Positions 43,907 to 52,875 of a stretch of 64,000 bases of DNA are shown here, one piece after another. Below the pieces are notes generated by a model that did not search any database, was not told where the DNA came from, and saw nothing but the letters and a program-made list of their open reading frames with translations. Where the stretch lies: NCBI RefSeq assembly GCF_008370325.1, contig NZ_VNIP01000003.1, positions 310,001 to 374,000 of the forward strand, given 5' to 3'. The translations under genes and the position numbers were made by a program. Source of the DNA: Martinezella tropici. GTDB taxonomy: Bacteria > Pseudomonadota > Alphaproteobacteria > Rhizobiales > Rhizobiaceae. Numbering within the stretch: position 1 is the stretch's first letter; each line of letters begins with the position of its first letter.

Positions 43907-44505
43907 GACATGCTCCTGTAACTGACCAGCCACCAGGAGGGGTTTCCTGATGATCATCGAGAAGCTTAGTCCCGGCAGCCTATACGTGGGAGTAACAAGG
44001 TTGGCGGGATTTCTGAGGCGTATGCGGGTGACTGGACCCCCAGGCCCTCTCGCGACGAGCTTGCCTTGCCGGGATTTCCACCGCTTGGACGGCTCGCCGG
44101 GCCGCTGCGCAACCCACAGCCCTACGGCGGCGCGCCAGCGCGCATCAGCTCGACCAGGCGGATGGCTCTTTATGCGCCGAAATGGTGTGGCATTCGCGCA
44201 TCATTCTCCGCAAAGTAGAAAATATCGAGTTGGCAAAAACGAAATAGTTCGGTACAGAATTTCCACCGCAGCAGATCAATCAAAGGAGGCGTTGCATGAC
44301 ACCAGCATCCATCGAAACCCTCCCGTCCGGAATGATCCGACACTAGGTCATTTCTATTCGCGGCCCGCCACGGGTGCGACATGCGGTTTTTAATTTCCTT
44401 CACAGCTCGATCGATCTGCCGGGATTAGTTCGTCTCCCGTCCGACTGTGTCTATTAACTCTCGATTTTGGGGCCGACTGCCAAACACGGAGTCGGACTGG
44501 TTAAA
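43907..44505. other. Intergenic region with a possible 16-residue leader peptide
   Basis: About 600 bases. The only coding candidate is a 17-codon frame at 44296-44346, described separately. Other frames on either strand have no support. The start of the ABC exporter at 44506 has no clear ribosome binding site. Confidence 0.4.
44296..44346 (+). CDS. Possible short peptide ahead of the ABC exporter
   Basis: 16 residues, MTPASIETLPSGMIRH, with an excellent AAAGGAGGC six to seven bases before the ATG. It may be a leader peptide, the surviving start of a broken gene, or chance. It lies 160 bases upstream of the exporter. No attenuator hairpin was found by eye. Confidence 0.25.
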   Translation: MTPASIETLPSGMIRH

Positions 44506-46296
44506 ATGACTCGCAAGAAGCTCGACTTCCGTGCCGATGCTTATCGCAACGTGCTCGGCTTTGTTTTTCGTCAGTGGACCCATCGTCCCGCTCTGGTGGG
44601 CATCATCATTCTGCTGGTAATCGCTAGCACGCTGGCCGAAGTTTTGGTGCCAGTATTTTCCGGCCAGATCGTCGACACGATTGCCAGCGGCGATGCGGCT
44701 GGTGATGCAATTCGTGCCTTCGCTATCGTAGCGACCCTGGGCCTGACCAGTGTCACCTTACGCTGGTTTATCTTCGACGGGATCATCCGGCTGACGCTGC
44801 GCATCATGGCGGATGTGGTCAATAACGGCTTCCACAAAGTCCAGCGGTTCTCAACCGATTGGCATGCCAATAGTTTCGCCGGCTCGACCGTACGCAAGAT
44901 CACCCGCGGCATGTGGGCGCTCGACTCTCTCAATGACTTGCTGCTCGTAGCCCTGCTGCCTTCGATCGTCATGCTGGTGGGCGCAAGCATCGTGCTGGGC
45001 AGTTACTGGCCGATCATGGGTCTGATCGTGGCTGCTGGATCGCTGATCTACATCGGCGTGACTGTGATGCTTTCGGTGGGCTTGGTGTCACCGGCGGCGA
45101 AGCTTGCCAATGCCTGGGATACCAAGCTGGGTGGTGCGCTGGCTGATGCCATCAGCTGCAACTCGGTGGTGAAGGCTTTCGGCGCTGAAATCCGCGAAGA
45201 GGAACGCTTGCGCCATGTACTGGCCAAGTGGGACAACCGAACACGACGGACGTGGAAGCGCGGGACACTGAACGGCACGATCCAGGGCTTCATGATGGTC
45301 TTCATGCAGGCCGGCATTCTTGGGACCGGGCTTGTCATGTGGCAGCAGGGGCTGGCGACGCCCGGCGATATCACATTTGTCCTAGCGATGTTTTTCGTCC
45401 TGCAGGGATATCTGCGCTCGGTAGGGCAAGACATTCGAAACCTGCAGCGCGCTGTCAACGACATGGAGGAGCTTGTCCTGCTCGACAAAACGCCGCTGGG
45501 CATCGAGGATAAGCCGAACGCGAAGACCATCGCGATCGGTGAGGGCGAAATCGTGTTCGATCGCGTCACCTTCCAGTACGGCGCCCATCCCACCCCGCTC
45601 TACGACGATTTCTCGGTCACGATCAAACCGGGGGAACGGGTCGGATTGGTGGGACATTCGGGCTCGGGTAAGACGACCTTTGTCAAACTCATCCAGCGCC
45701 TCCATGACGTGAAGTCCGGCTCGATCCGAATCGACGGACAGGATATCGGCCAAGTCAAGCAATCGAGCCTGCGCGGCCAGATCGCTATCGTGCAGCAGGA
45801 GCCTATCCTGTTTCATCGCACTCTGGCCGAAAACATCGCCTATGGCCGGCCAAACGCATCCCGGCGTGAGATCGAGAATGCAGCGAAACAGGCCAGTGCA
45901 CATCGCTTTATCATGGACTTGCCGAAGGGCTATGAGACGATGGTGGGCGAGCGCGGTGTCAAGCTGTCGGGTGGCGAACGTCAGCGTGTCGCCATCGCTC
46001 GGGCATTTCTGGCTGATGCACCCGTGCTGATCCTGGATGAGGCGACCTCCAGCCTGGACAGTGAGAGCGAAGTGCAGATCCAGCAGGCCATGGAGCGCCT
46101 GATGGAGGGCCGCACGACGCTCGTGATCGCGCACCGGCTGTCGACGGTGCGGGCGCTCGACCGACTGCTGGTTTTCGATAGAGGAAAGATCGTCGAAGAA
46201 GGCGACCATCAAGCGCTCATCCGGCTCAACAACGGCATCTATCGCCGACTGTTCGAGCGGCAGGCGCTCGAACTGACCAAGGGACTGGTGGCATGA
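44506..46296 (+). CDS. ABC exporter, fused permease and ATPase
   Basis: 596 residues from the ATG at 44506. The N-terminal ~320 residues form a six-helix ABC_membrane domain (RPALVGIIILLVIASTLAEVL, VALLPSIVMLVGASIVLG). The C-terminal nucleotide-binding domain has Walker A GHSGSGKTTFVKL, Q-loop IVQQEPILFHRTLAENIAYG, signature [14 protein letters not shown], Walker B VLILDEATSSLDSE and the switch His in IAHRLSTVRALD. It works as a homo- or heterodimer exporter (MsbA/MDR-like). Codon use looks a little different from its neighbours (more CTG, fewer CTC/CTT), hinting at acquisition. A TTG at 44467 would add 13 residues. Substrate unknown. Confidence 0.88.
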   Translation: MTRKKLDFRADAYRNVLGFVFRQWTHRPALVGIIILLVIASTLAEVLVPVFSGQIVDTIASGDAAGDAIRAFAIVATLGLTSVTLRWFIFDGIIRLTLRIMADVVNNGFHKVQRFSTDWHANSFAGSTVRKITRGMWALDSLNDLLLVALLPSIVMLVGASIVLGSYWPIMGLIVAAGSLIYIGVTVMLSVGLVSPAAKLANAWDTKLGGALADAISCNSVVKAFGAEIREEERLRHVLAKWDNRTRRTWKRGTLNGTIQGFMMVFMQAGILGTGLVMWQQGLATPGDITFVLAMFFVLQGYLRSVGQDIRNLQRAVNDMEELVLLDKTPLGIEDKPNAKTIAIGEGEIVFDRVTFQYGAHPTPLYDDFSVTIKPGERVGLVGHSGSGKTTFVKLIQRLHDVKSGSIRIDGQDIGQVKQSSLRGQIAIVQQEPILFHRTLAENIAYGRPNASRREIENAAKQASAHRFIMDLPKGYETMVGERGVKLSGGERQRVAIARAFLADAPVLILDEATSSLDSESEVQIQQAMERLMEGRTTLVIAHRLSTVRALDRLLVFDRGKIVEEGDHQALIRLNNGIYRRLFERQALELTKGLVA

Positions 46297-46570
46297 GCAG
46301 AAGCACTGCAGCTTTATCTGCACTTGCTCAATAGGGAAGAAGTCTCGTCCGCCTTCGGGCCCATTGCGGACTTTCATAGCCCGTGCGAATTTGAGATCAT
46401 GACAAGACCTTGTGCAGGATACCACCCGGGATAACACAGCGATCGGAAATTGGCGGATAATGGTAGCGGCAAATGCGACAATCCGTCAAAGCAACACATT
46501 GATATTGTAGTGTACTTAGGATCGCAGCGCAGTATAGGGTAGATCAAAATCATGTTTGGAGTTGAATGAA

Positions 46571-47122
46571 ATGACCGACAGCGTGCTCGATATTCCGGTA
46601 AAAAGGATCGACGGCAGCGATACGACGCTTACCGACTTTCGCGGCAAGGTCATCATGGTCGTCAACGTCGCGTCCAAATGCGGCCTGACGGTGCAGTACG
46701 AAGGATTGGAAAAGCTTTACGAGGACAAGCGTGACGAGGGCTTTGTCATTGCCGGCTTCCCAGCCAATGATTTCAAGGGCCAGGAGCCGGGCAGCAACGA
46801 CGAAATATTGAGCTTCTGCACCCTGACCTACGATGTGCAGTTCCCGATGTTTTCCAAGATTTCCGTCACCGGCGAGGAACGCCACCCGCTGTATACCAGC
46901 CTGATCGCCTCCGGTGTCGAGACGATCGGAGACGGACCGATGCGTGAGCGGCTGGCAAAGCACGGCCTTGAAACCGGACAGGACGGCGGCATTGTCTGGA
47001 ATTTCGAAAAATTCCTCATCGGCCGCGATGGCAAGGTTGCCGCCCGTTTTGCTCCGGATATAACTGCGGATGATCCACGTTTTATTTCCGTTCTGGAAAA
47101 AGAACTCGCTCGCGCCGGCTGA
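46571..47122 (+). CDS. Glutathione peroxidase family protein (BtuE/GPx)
   Basis: 183 residues, starting MTDSVLDIPVKRIDGSD. Thioredoxin-like fold; the peroxidatic Cys is in NVASKCGLTVQYEGLEKLY. The second signature reads GFPANDFKGQEPGS where most enzymes have FPCNQF, so the resolving Cys is Ala and the tetrad Gln is Asp. The Trp of the tetrad is present in WNFEKFLIG. It should reduce peroxides in the cytosol, with a changed reduction mechanism. GGAG lies about nine bases upstream of ATG 46571. A hairpin follows at 47185-47214. Confidence 0.9.
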   Translation: MTDSVLDIPVKRIDGSDTTLTDFRGKVIMVVNVASKCGLTVQYEGLEKLYEDKRDEGFVIAGFPANDFKGQEPGSNDEILSFCTLTYDVQFPMFSKISVTGEERHPLYTSLIASGVETIGDGPMRERLAKHGLETGQDGGIVWNFEKFLIGRDGKVAARFAPDITADDPRFISVLEKELARAG

Positions 47123-47184
47123 AAAACCGCGACGATTTAGATAAGAAACCTCAATTAATTCAAAGTAATAATCTATATCTCCAT

Positions 47185-47214
47185 CAACGCGGCAAGTATT
47201 ACTTTGCCGCGTTG
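47185..47214. other. Perfect 11-bp hairpin between gpx and methyltransferase genes
   Basis: CAACGCGGCAA, eight-base loop, TTGCCGCGTTG. No T-run on the plus strand, so either a factor-assisted terminator for the peroxidase gene or an mRNA-stability element. Confidence 0.5.
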
Positions 47215-47303
47215 CGCCATTGCTTACCCTTGTGCCCAGGAGTATTTTGAAGCCTCCGAATATATCGGATGGAACGCTACATCAATTCTGGGAGGAGGAT
47301 GTC

Positions 47304-48365
47304 ATGCGCGAACCTGATATGCAGAAACTTGATGCCTTGGTTGGGCGCCTGGTCGGCGATGTCGGCGCGGCGGTCTCGGGCGTGCTGGTGACACTCGGGG
47401 ACCATCTGGGTCTTTTCAAGGCCATGGCGGACGGAACACCGATGACGTCGGCGGAGCTTGCCGACAAGGTTGGCGTGAAGGAGCGCTATGTGCGCGAATG
47501 GCTGTCGGCGCAGGCGGCGGCCGATTATGTCACCTACGACGACAAGACCGAGCGCTTCTACCTGACGCCGGAACAAGCCATGGTGTTTGCGGAGGAAAAC
47601 AGCCCCGCCTTCTTCACCGGCGCCTTCGACGTGGTTCAATCCATGTGGCTGGATGAGCCGAAGATCGCCAATGCCTTCAAGACCGGCAGCGGCCTCGGCT
47701 GGCATGAGCACAGCGCCTGCCTGTTCCGCGGCACGGAGCGGTTCTTCCGGCCGGGCTACAACAGCCATCTCGTTGCTGAATGGATACCAGCGCTGGACGG
47801 TGTGCATGAAAAGCTTCAGGCAGGCGCCGCCGTTGCCGATGTCGGCTGCGGCCACGGTGCCTCGACCATTCTGATGGCACAGGCCTATCCGAACTCGACC
47901 TTCTTCGGCTTCGACTATCATCTGCCCTCGATCGAACGGGCGCAAGCTGCCGCCAAGGAGGCGGGCGTTGACGGCCGCATCACGTTCGAGCAGGCAAGTG
48001 CCAAGGATTTCCCGGCTGCCGGTTACGATCTCGTGGCGATGTTCGATTGCCTGCATGACATGGGCGATCCGGTCGGCGCCGGCAAACATGTCAAGGAAAG
48101 CCTCGCTGATGATGGCACCTGGATGATCGTCGAGCCCTTCGCGCATGATTGCCTGAAGGACAACCTCAACCCGGTCGGCCGCGTCTATTACGGCGCATCG
48201 ACGATGATCTGCACACCGGCTTCGCTGTCGCAGGAAGTCGGGTTGGGTCTGGGCGCGCAAGCCGGCGAGTTGAAACTGCGCAAGGTTGCCATGGATGCGG
48301 GCTATTCGCATTTCCGCAAAGCGACCGAAACGCCGTTCAACATGGTCTTCGAAGTCAGGCCATGA
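47304..48365 (+). CDS. SAM-dependent methyltransferase with winged-helix N-domain (Rv2258c-like)
   Basis: 353 residues from ATG 47304, directly after GGAGGAGG. The N-terminal ~100 residues are a dimerisation/winged-helix domain (LVGRLVGDVGAAVSGVLVTLGDHLGLF, ELADKVGVKERYVREWLSAQAA). The catalytic part has motif I VADVGCGHGASTILMAQAYP and FGFDYHLPSIERAQ. Overall pattern matches mycobacterial Rv2258c and many alphaproteobacterial homologues, small-molecule methyltransferases of unknown substrate. It ends convergently, 41 bases from the sugar operon's last gene. Confidence 0.87.
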   Translation: MREPDMQKLDALVGRLVGDVGAAVSGVLVTLGDHLGLFKAMADGTPMTSAELADKVGVKERYVREWLSAQAAADYVTYDDKTERFYLTPEQAMVFAEENSPAFFTGAFDVVQSMWLDEPKIANAFKTGSGLGWHEHSACLFRGTERFFRPGYNSHLVAEWIPALDGVHEKLQAGAAVADVGCGHGASTILMAQAYPNSTFFGFDYHLPSIERAQAAAKEAGVDGRITFEQASAKDFPAAGYDLVAMFDCLHDMGDPVGAGKHVKESLADDGTWMIVEPFAHDCLKDNLNPVGRVYYGASTMICTPASLSQEVGLGLGAQAGELKLRKVAMDAGYSHFRKATETPFNMVFEVRP

Positions 48366-48406
48366 AGATCGTGCGGCGCGCTTGATCGAAGGCGCGGCAC
48401 GGCGGC

Positions 48407-49492
48407 TTATAGACGCTGCCCGTCTTCGCCGAACAGCGACGCGAGCGTCGGCTGGAAATAGACCGGCTGCTCGCGGTCGAGCGCAACATCCTCGTCGGCA
48501 TCGATGCGCACCGACAGCGTCTCGCTGCCGACCTGGCCCCAGATCAGATTGTCCGAGCCCATGGGCTCGACGATGGTGAAGGTTGCCGGCAGACTGGCAG
48601 CCCGGCCACCCGCGGGCTGGAACTGCATCTGCTCGGGCCGGACACCGAGCGTCGCCTTGCGGCCCTCGCCCGGCGCGCCCGAGAACTCGTAGCCGTTGAG
48701 ATCGATCTTGCGGCCGTCCGGCAATGCAAAGGACGGCACGCCGCCGTTGCTCGTCACCTGCCCGGAGAGGAAATTCATCGAGGGCGAGCCGACGAAGCCT
48801 GCGACGAAGCGATTGACGGGGCGCCGGTAGATTTCCTTCGGCGTGGCGAATTGCTGGATGACCCCGCCGCTCATGACGGCGATACGATCGGCAAGCGTCA
48901 GCGCCTCGATCTGGTCGTGAGTCACATAGATCATGGTGGAGCCTAGGCCGCTGTGCAGGCGCTTCAGCTCGACGCGCAGCTCGGTTCGAAGCTTGGCGTC
49001 GAGATTGGAGAGCGGCTCGTCGAACAGGAAGACATCGACATCGCGCACCAGGGCACGGCCGATGGCGACACGCTGGCGCTGGCCACCGGACAACTCGCCC
49101 GGCCGGCGCTTGCGCAAGGGATCGATCTGCAGGATCTGCACGGCGCGGTCGACACGCTGGGCAATCTCGTTTTTCGGCATGCCGGCGATGCGCAGCCCGA
49201 AGGAGAGATTTCCCTCCACCGTCATCGTCGGATAGAGCGCGTAGGACTGGAACACCATGCCGATGCCACGATCCTTCGGCTCTTCCCAGGTGACGTTCCT
49301 GTCGCCGATCCAGACCTGCCCGTCGGTGATGTCGGTCAGGCCGGCAATCGCATTGAGCAAGGTCGACTTGCCGCAACCGGAGGGGCCGAGCAGCACGATG
49401 AACTCGCCGGATTGTATCTCGAGATTGAGCGATTTCAGGACACTGACGCTGCCGAAATCGATTGCAAGTTCGCGAATGGAAACATTGGCCAT
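48407..49492 (-). CDS. Sugar ABC transporter ATP-binding protein (UgpC/MalK type)
   Basis: 361 residues. Walker A GPSGCGKSTLLNAI, Q-loop MVFQSYALYPTMTVEGNL, signature LSGGQRQRVAIGRAL, Walker B VFLFDEPLSNLDAKL and YVTHDQIEALTLA. The C-terminal TOBE domain (~240-361) is typical of CUT1 carbohydrate importers. Last gene of a six-gene operon transcribed from 54940; three bases separate it from the permease. Confidence 0.93.
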   Translation of the reverse strand: MANVSIRELAIDFGSVSVLKSLNLEIQSGEFIVLLGPSGCGKSTLLNAIAGLTDITDGQVWIGDRNVTWEEPKDRGIGMVFQSYALYPTMTVEGNLSFGLRIAGMPKNEIAQRVDRAVQILQIDPLRKRRPGELSGGQRQRVAIGRALVRDVDVFLFDEPLSNLDAKLRTELRVELKRLHSGLGSTMIYVTHDQIEALTLADRIAVMSGGVIQQFATPKEIYRRPVNRFVAGFVGSPSMNFLSGQVTSNGGVPSFALPDGRKIDLNGYEFSGAPGEGRKATLGVRPEQMQFQPAGGRAASLPATFTIVEPMGSDNLIWGQVGSETLSVRIDADEDVALDREQPVYFQPTLASLFGEDGQRL

Positions 49493-49495
49493 GAA

Positions 49496-50404
49496 CTATC
49501 CCTTGACTGCACCGGCGGTGATGCCGCGCACGAACCAGCGGCCCGAGCCGAAATAGACGATCAGCGGCACCAGGGCGGTGAGAATGGTCGCCGCCATGTT
49601 GACGTTGTAGAGCTTCTCGCCCTGGGTTGAGTTGACGATATTGTTGAGCTGCACGGTCATGGGAAAGTTTTCCCGGCCGGCGAAAACGACGCCGAAGAGG
49701 AAGTCGTTCCAGATGCCGGTCACCTGCAGGATCGCCGCCACCACCAGGATCGGGATCGACATCGGGATCATCAGCCGGAAAAAGATCTGCCAAAGCCCGG
49801 CGCCGTCGATGCGGGCCGCCTTAAAGAGCTCCATCGGCAGGCTTGAATAATAGTTGCGGAACAAGAGCGTCAGGACCGGCAGGCCGAAGACCGTATGGGT
49901 GATGATGATGCAGGGCAGCGTCGAATAGATGCCGACATCACGATAGATCAGGACCAGCGGATAGATGAACACCTGATAGGGGATAAAGGCGCCAAGCAGC
50001 AGGATGGCAAAGAGCACGTTTGCGCCCTTGACCCGCCAGAAGGAGAGCGCGTAGCCGGTCAGCGACGAGATCAGGATCGACAGGATCATGCTTGGGATCA
50101 GGATCTTCACCGAGTTCCAGAAGCCGACGCTGATGCCCCCGCATTCAAGCCCGGTGCAGGCCGTGCTCCACGCCTGTACCCAGGCATCCGCTGTCCACAT
50201 CTGCGGTAAGGCGAAGATATTGCCCTGGCGGATCTCCGGCATGGATTTGAACGAGGTGACGAGCATCACATAGAGCGGCAGGAGGAAAAACAGTGCCGCG
50301 AGGACGAGAAAGAGATAAAGGCCGATGCGGCCAGGGGTCAGATGCTGCGGCTTGCGCCCGGTCGGACCCTGCATGGCACCAGTGACGGAAGACGGCGTCG
50401 TCAT
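49496..50404 (-). CDS. Carbohydrate ABC transporter permease (MalG type)
   Basis: 302 residues, six membrane helices, CUT1 family. First helix GLYLFLVLAALFFLLPLYVMLVTSFKS with the MalG-type TSFK; EAA loop ELFKAARIDGAGLWQIFFRLMIPMS. It shares base 50404 with the end of the upstream permease gene. Pairs with the 50404-51342 product. Confidence 0.92.
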   Translation of the reverse strand: MTTPSSVTGAMQGPTGRKPQHLTPGRIGLYLFLVLAALFFLLPLYVMLVTSFKSMPEIRQGNIFALPQMWTADAWVQAWSTACTGLECGGISVGFWNSVKILIPSMILSILISSLTGYALSFWRVKGANVLFAILLLGAFIPYQVFIYPLVLIYRDVGIYSTLPCIIITHTVFGLPVLTLLFRNYYSSLPMELFKAARIDGAGLWQIFFRLMIPMSIPILVVAAILQVTGIWNDFLFGVVFAGRENFPMTVQLNNIVNSTQGEKLYNVNMAATILTALVPLIVYFGSGRWFVRGITAGAVKG

Positions 50405-51342
50405 CAGTTCCCCCTCGGCTTTTCACGGAAATATTCATAATAAAGCCAGGGCGTCACCAGGATGACCACCGTGATGAACATCACGGTCGATGCCCCGGTC
50501 GCAAGGCCGATATTGCCGCGCCCGAAGAGGTAATCCATGATGAATTTCCCGGGCACTTCGGTCGAGATCCCCGGACCGCCACCTGTGGTCGCCAGCACGA
50601 GTTCGTAGACCCTGACGACGGCAATCGCCAAGAGCACGCTGGCGGTGATAATCGTCGGCCTGAGGATCGGGATGACGATGTGAAGATAGACGCGCCAGCT
50701 CGGTACGCCGTCGATGCGCGTCGCCTTCCACAATTCGCGGTCGACGCCGCGCAGGCCGGCCAGCATGATCGCCATGACAAGGCCGGACGATTGCCAGATG
50801 CCGGCAAGCACGATGACGTAAAGGGCGAGATCGCTTTGGACGATCCAGTCGAAACGGAACCAGGTGAAGCCGATGCTGTCGGCAACCTTCTGCAGGCCGA
50901 GCGTCGGGTTCATGATCCACTGCCAGACCAGCCCGGTGACGATGAAGGACATCGCGAAGGGATAGAGAAAGATCGTCCGGAACGTGTTTTCGAAACGGAC
51001 CTTCTGATCGAGCGCGACGGCCAGTAGAAAGCCGAGGATCAGGCAGCCGGCAATAAACAGAATGCCGAAGACGACGACATTCTGCAGCGACAGCAGCCAG
51101 CGCGCCGTCGAAAACAACCGCTCATACTGCTTCGAGCCGACGAAAATGTTGACCGGCAGCACCTTGCTGTCCGTGAACGATATCCAGATGTTCCAGACGA
51201 CCGTGACGACATAGGCCAGAAGCACAATGACGAAGGCCGGGAACAGCGCCACATAGGGCGAAAAATGCATCTTCCTGCGGCTGACGCTCGCAGGCGTGGC
51301 GGCCGCTGGCACGGCGGCGGCACTCGTGTCTGGGGTGCTCAT
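50404..51342 (-). CDS. Carbohydrate ABC transporter permease (MalF type)
   Basis: 312 residues from the ATG at 51342 with GAGGAGGA upstream (an in-frame ATG at 51363 is less well placed). Six helices after a cytosolic Ala-rich leader (TSAAAVPAAATPASVSRRK). Marks: ALFPAFVIVLLAYVVTVVWNIWISFTDS, and the EAA loop ELWKATRIDGVPSWRVYLHIVIPILRP. Inner-membrane channel subunit. Confidence 0.92.
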   Translation of the reverse strand: MSTPDTSAAAVPAAATPASVSRRKMHFSPYVALFPAFVIVLLAYVVTVVWNIWISFTDSKVLPVNIFVGSKQYERLFSTARWLLSLQNVVVFGILFIAGCLILGFLLAVALDQKVRFENTFRTIFLYPFAMSFIVTGLVWQWIMNPTLGLQKVADSIGFTWFRFDWIVQSDLALYVIVLAGIWQSSGLVMAIMLAGLRGVDRELWKATRIDGVPSWRVYLHIVIPILRPTIITASVLLAIAVVRVYELVLATTGGGPGISTEVPGKFIMDYLFGRGNIGLATGASTVMFITVVILVTPWLYYEYFREKPRGN

Positions 51343-51417
51343 GGGCGCGCTCCTCCTCAGCATTCATGGAAGCCGGCGGCAGGGGATGCCTGCCGCCGCA
51401 TGGATGTCGATCGAAGC

Positions 51418-52665
51418 TTACTTCGCCTGTTCAATCACCTGCGCAAACTGCTCGGCGAACTGGTCGGCCGTCATGCTGGGCGTCGTCCAGTATTGGGCGA
51501 CCAGATCCTGTTCCGTCTGGACGATGTCCTGAGCCGTGAGCACGTCCGGCGCGAGGATCTGGCGGCTCGGATCCTTGAGCGCAGTCAGGCCTTTCTGGGC
51601 ACAGGCATCGAGCTTCGACGTATCGACGTCGAGGCGCACCGGCACGGAACCCTTCTTGGAATTGAAGGCAAGCTGGCCTTCCTTCGACATGATGACCGTT
51701 GCCAGCAGCGTCTGGGCGTCGGTGGCGGTCTTGTCCTTCAGAACCGGGAAGACGAAGATGTCGCCGCCCATCATGAAGTTGGATTCACCCGGTCCAAGGA
51801 TGCAGCCGAAATCCTTGTCGGCGGCAAGGCCGGCATGGATGAACTCGCCCTTGGCCCAGTCGCCCATGAACTGGATGCCAGCCTTGCCGTCGATCAGCAT
51901 ACCGGTCGCGACGTTCCAGTCACGGTTCGGGCTGCCAGGATCCTGATAGTTGCGCAGCTTGGCGAAGACTTCCGCCACGTGCTTGAACTTGTCTGACTTG
52001 ACCGCATCCGTATCGAGGTCCTTCCAGACCTTGGCGTAGAGATCCTTGCCGCCCTCTCCGAGCAGGATGGCATTGAACATCGACTGCAGCTGCCAGGGCT
52101 GGCCGCCGACGGCAACCGGGATCAGGCCGGCGGCCTTGATCTTGTCGAGCGCGGCAAACATTTCGTCCCAGGTCTTCGGCTCTTCCGTTACGCCGGCCTT
52201 GGTGAAGACGGCCTTGGAATAAAAGACCCAGTTCTGGCCGTGATCATTGATCGGAGCGCCATAGATATGGTCCTGAAATTGGATGGCCTGATAGAAGGAC
52301 GGCGTCAGGACCGATTTCCAATCCTGCTCCTTGGCAAGATCGTCGAGCGGCCGCAGCAGACCTTGCTGTGCCAGTTCGTTCATCTGGGTGCCGGTATTGA
52401 ACTGCATGGCCGTCGGCGGGTTGCCGCCGATGATACGGTTGATGCCGATCGGACGGGCGGTCGAGCCGGAGCCAGCAATTGCGGTATCCACCCATTCGCC
52501 GCCGGCGGCGTTGAAGGCCTTGGCCAGTTCCTTCACGGCGGCGGCTTCGCCGCCGGACGTCCACCAATGCAGGACTTCAGCTTTCTTGCCTTCGGCCAGA
52601 GCGCCGGTCACGCTCGCCGCAACCAGCGCCGTGGCGCCGACCAATGCCATCATCAATTTGCGCAT
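51418..52665 (-). CDS. Sugar ABC transporter substrate-binding protein
   Basis: 415 residues from the ATG at 52665, with AAAGGAGGAGG upstream. Signal peptide LMMALVGATALVAASVTGALA. Extracellular solute-binding family 1: VLHWWTSGGEAAAVKELAKAF, PTAMQFNTGTQMNELAQQGLL, NWVFYSKAVFTKAGV and FMGDWAKGEF. CUT1 binding protein for a sugar or oligosaccharide; the adjacent oxidoreductase and isomerase suggest a sugar that is oxidised after uptake. The 210-base gap to the upstream gene might carry a second promoter. Confidence 0.92.
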   Translation of the reverse strand: MRKLMMALVGATALVAASVTGALAEGKKAEVLHWWTSGGEAAAVKELAKAFNAAGGEWVDTAIAGSGSTARPIGINRIIGGNPPTAMQFNTGTQMNELAQQGLLRPLDDLAKEQDWKSVLTPSFYQAIQFQDHIYGAPINDHGQNWVFYSKAVFTKAGVTEEPKTWDEMFAALDKIKAAGLIPVAVGGQPWQLQSMFNAILLGEGGKDLYAKVWKDLDTDAVKSDKFKHVAEVFAKLRNYQDPGSPNRDWNVATGMLIDGKAGIQFMGDWAKGEFIHAGLAADKDFGCILGPGESNFMMGGDIFVFPVLKDKTATDAQTLLATVIMSKEGQLAFNSKKGSVPVRLDVDTSKLDACAQKGLTALKDPSRQILAPDVLTAQDIVQTEQDLVAQYWTTPSMTADQFAEQFAQVIEQAK

Positions 52666-52875
52666 GCGTTCCTCCTCCTTTGATAACGTTCTCCCAACGC
52701 CTGTGTTCAGCCGCCGCCGTCCACAGACATCGGATGCCGAATTCAACGATCCTCCAAAACCGCGCCGCCGGGCCTCCGTTCCCAGCGGCAAATGGTCAAT
52801 GCTTCCTCTGGCATTGCCCCTTCGTCAAGCCTGCAGCCCGAAAGGACCGCATTTCCCTGAACTCTATAGCGCAGC

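Noticed and set aside
44170..44403. 77-residue minus-strand frame before the ABC exporter
   Set aside because: No family resemblance, no start signal, and composition unlike neighbouring genes.
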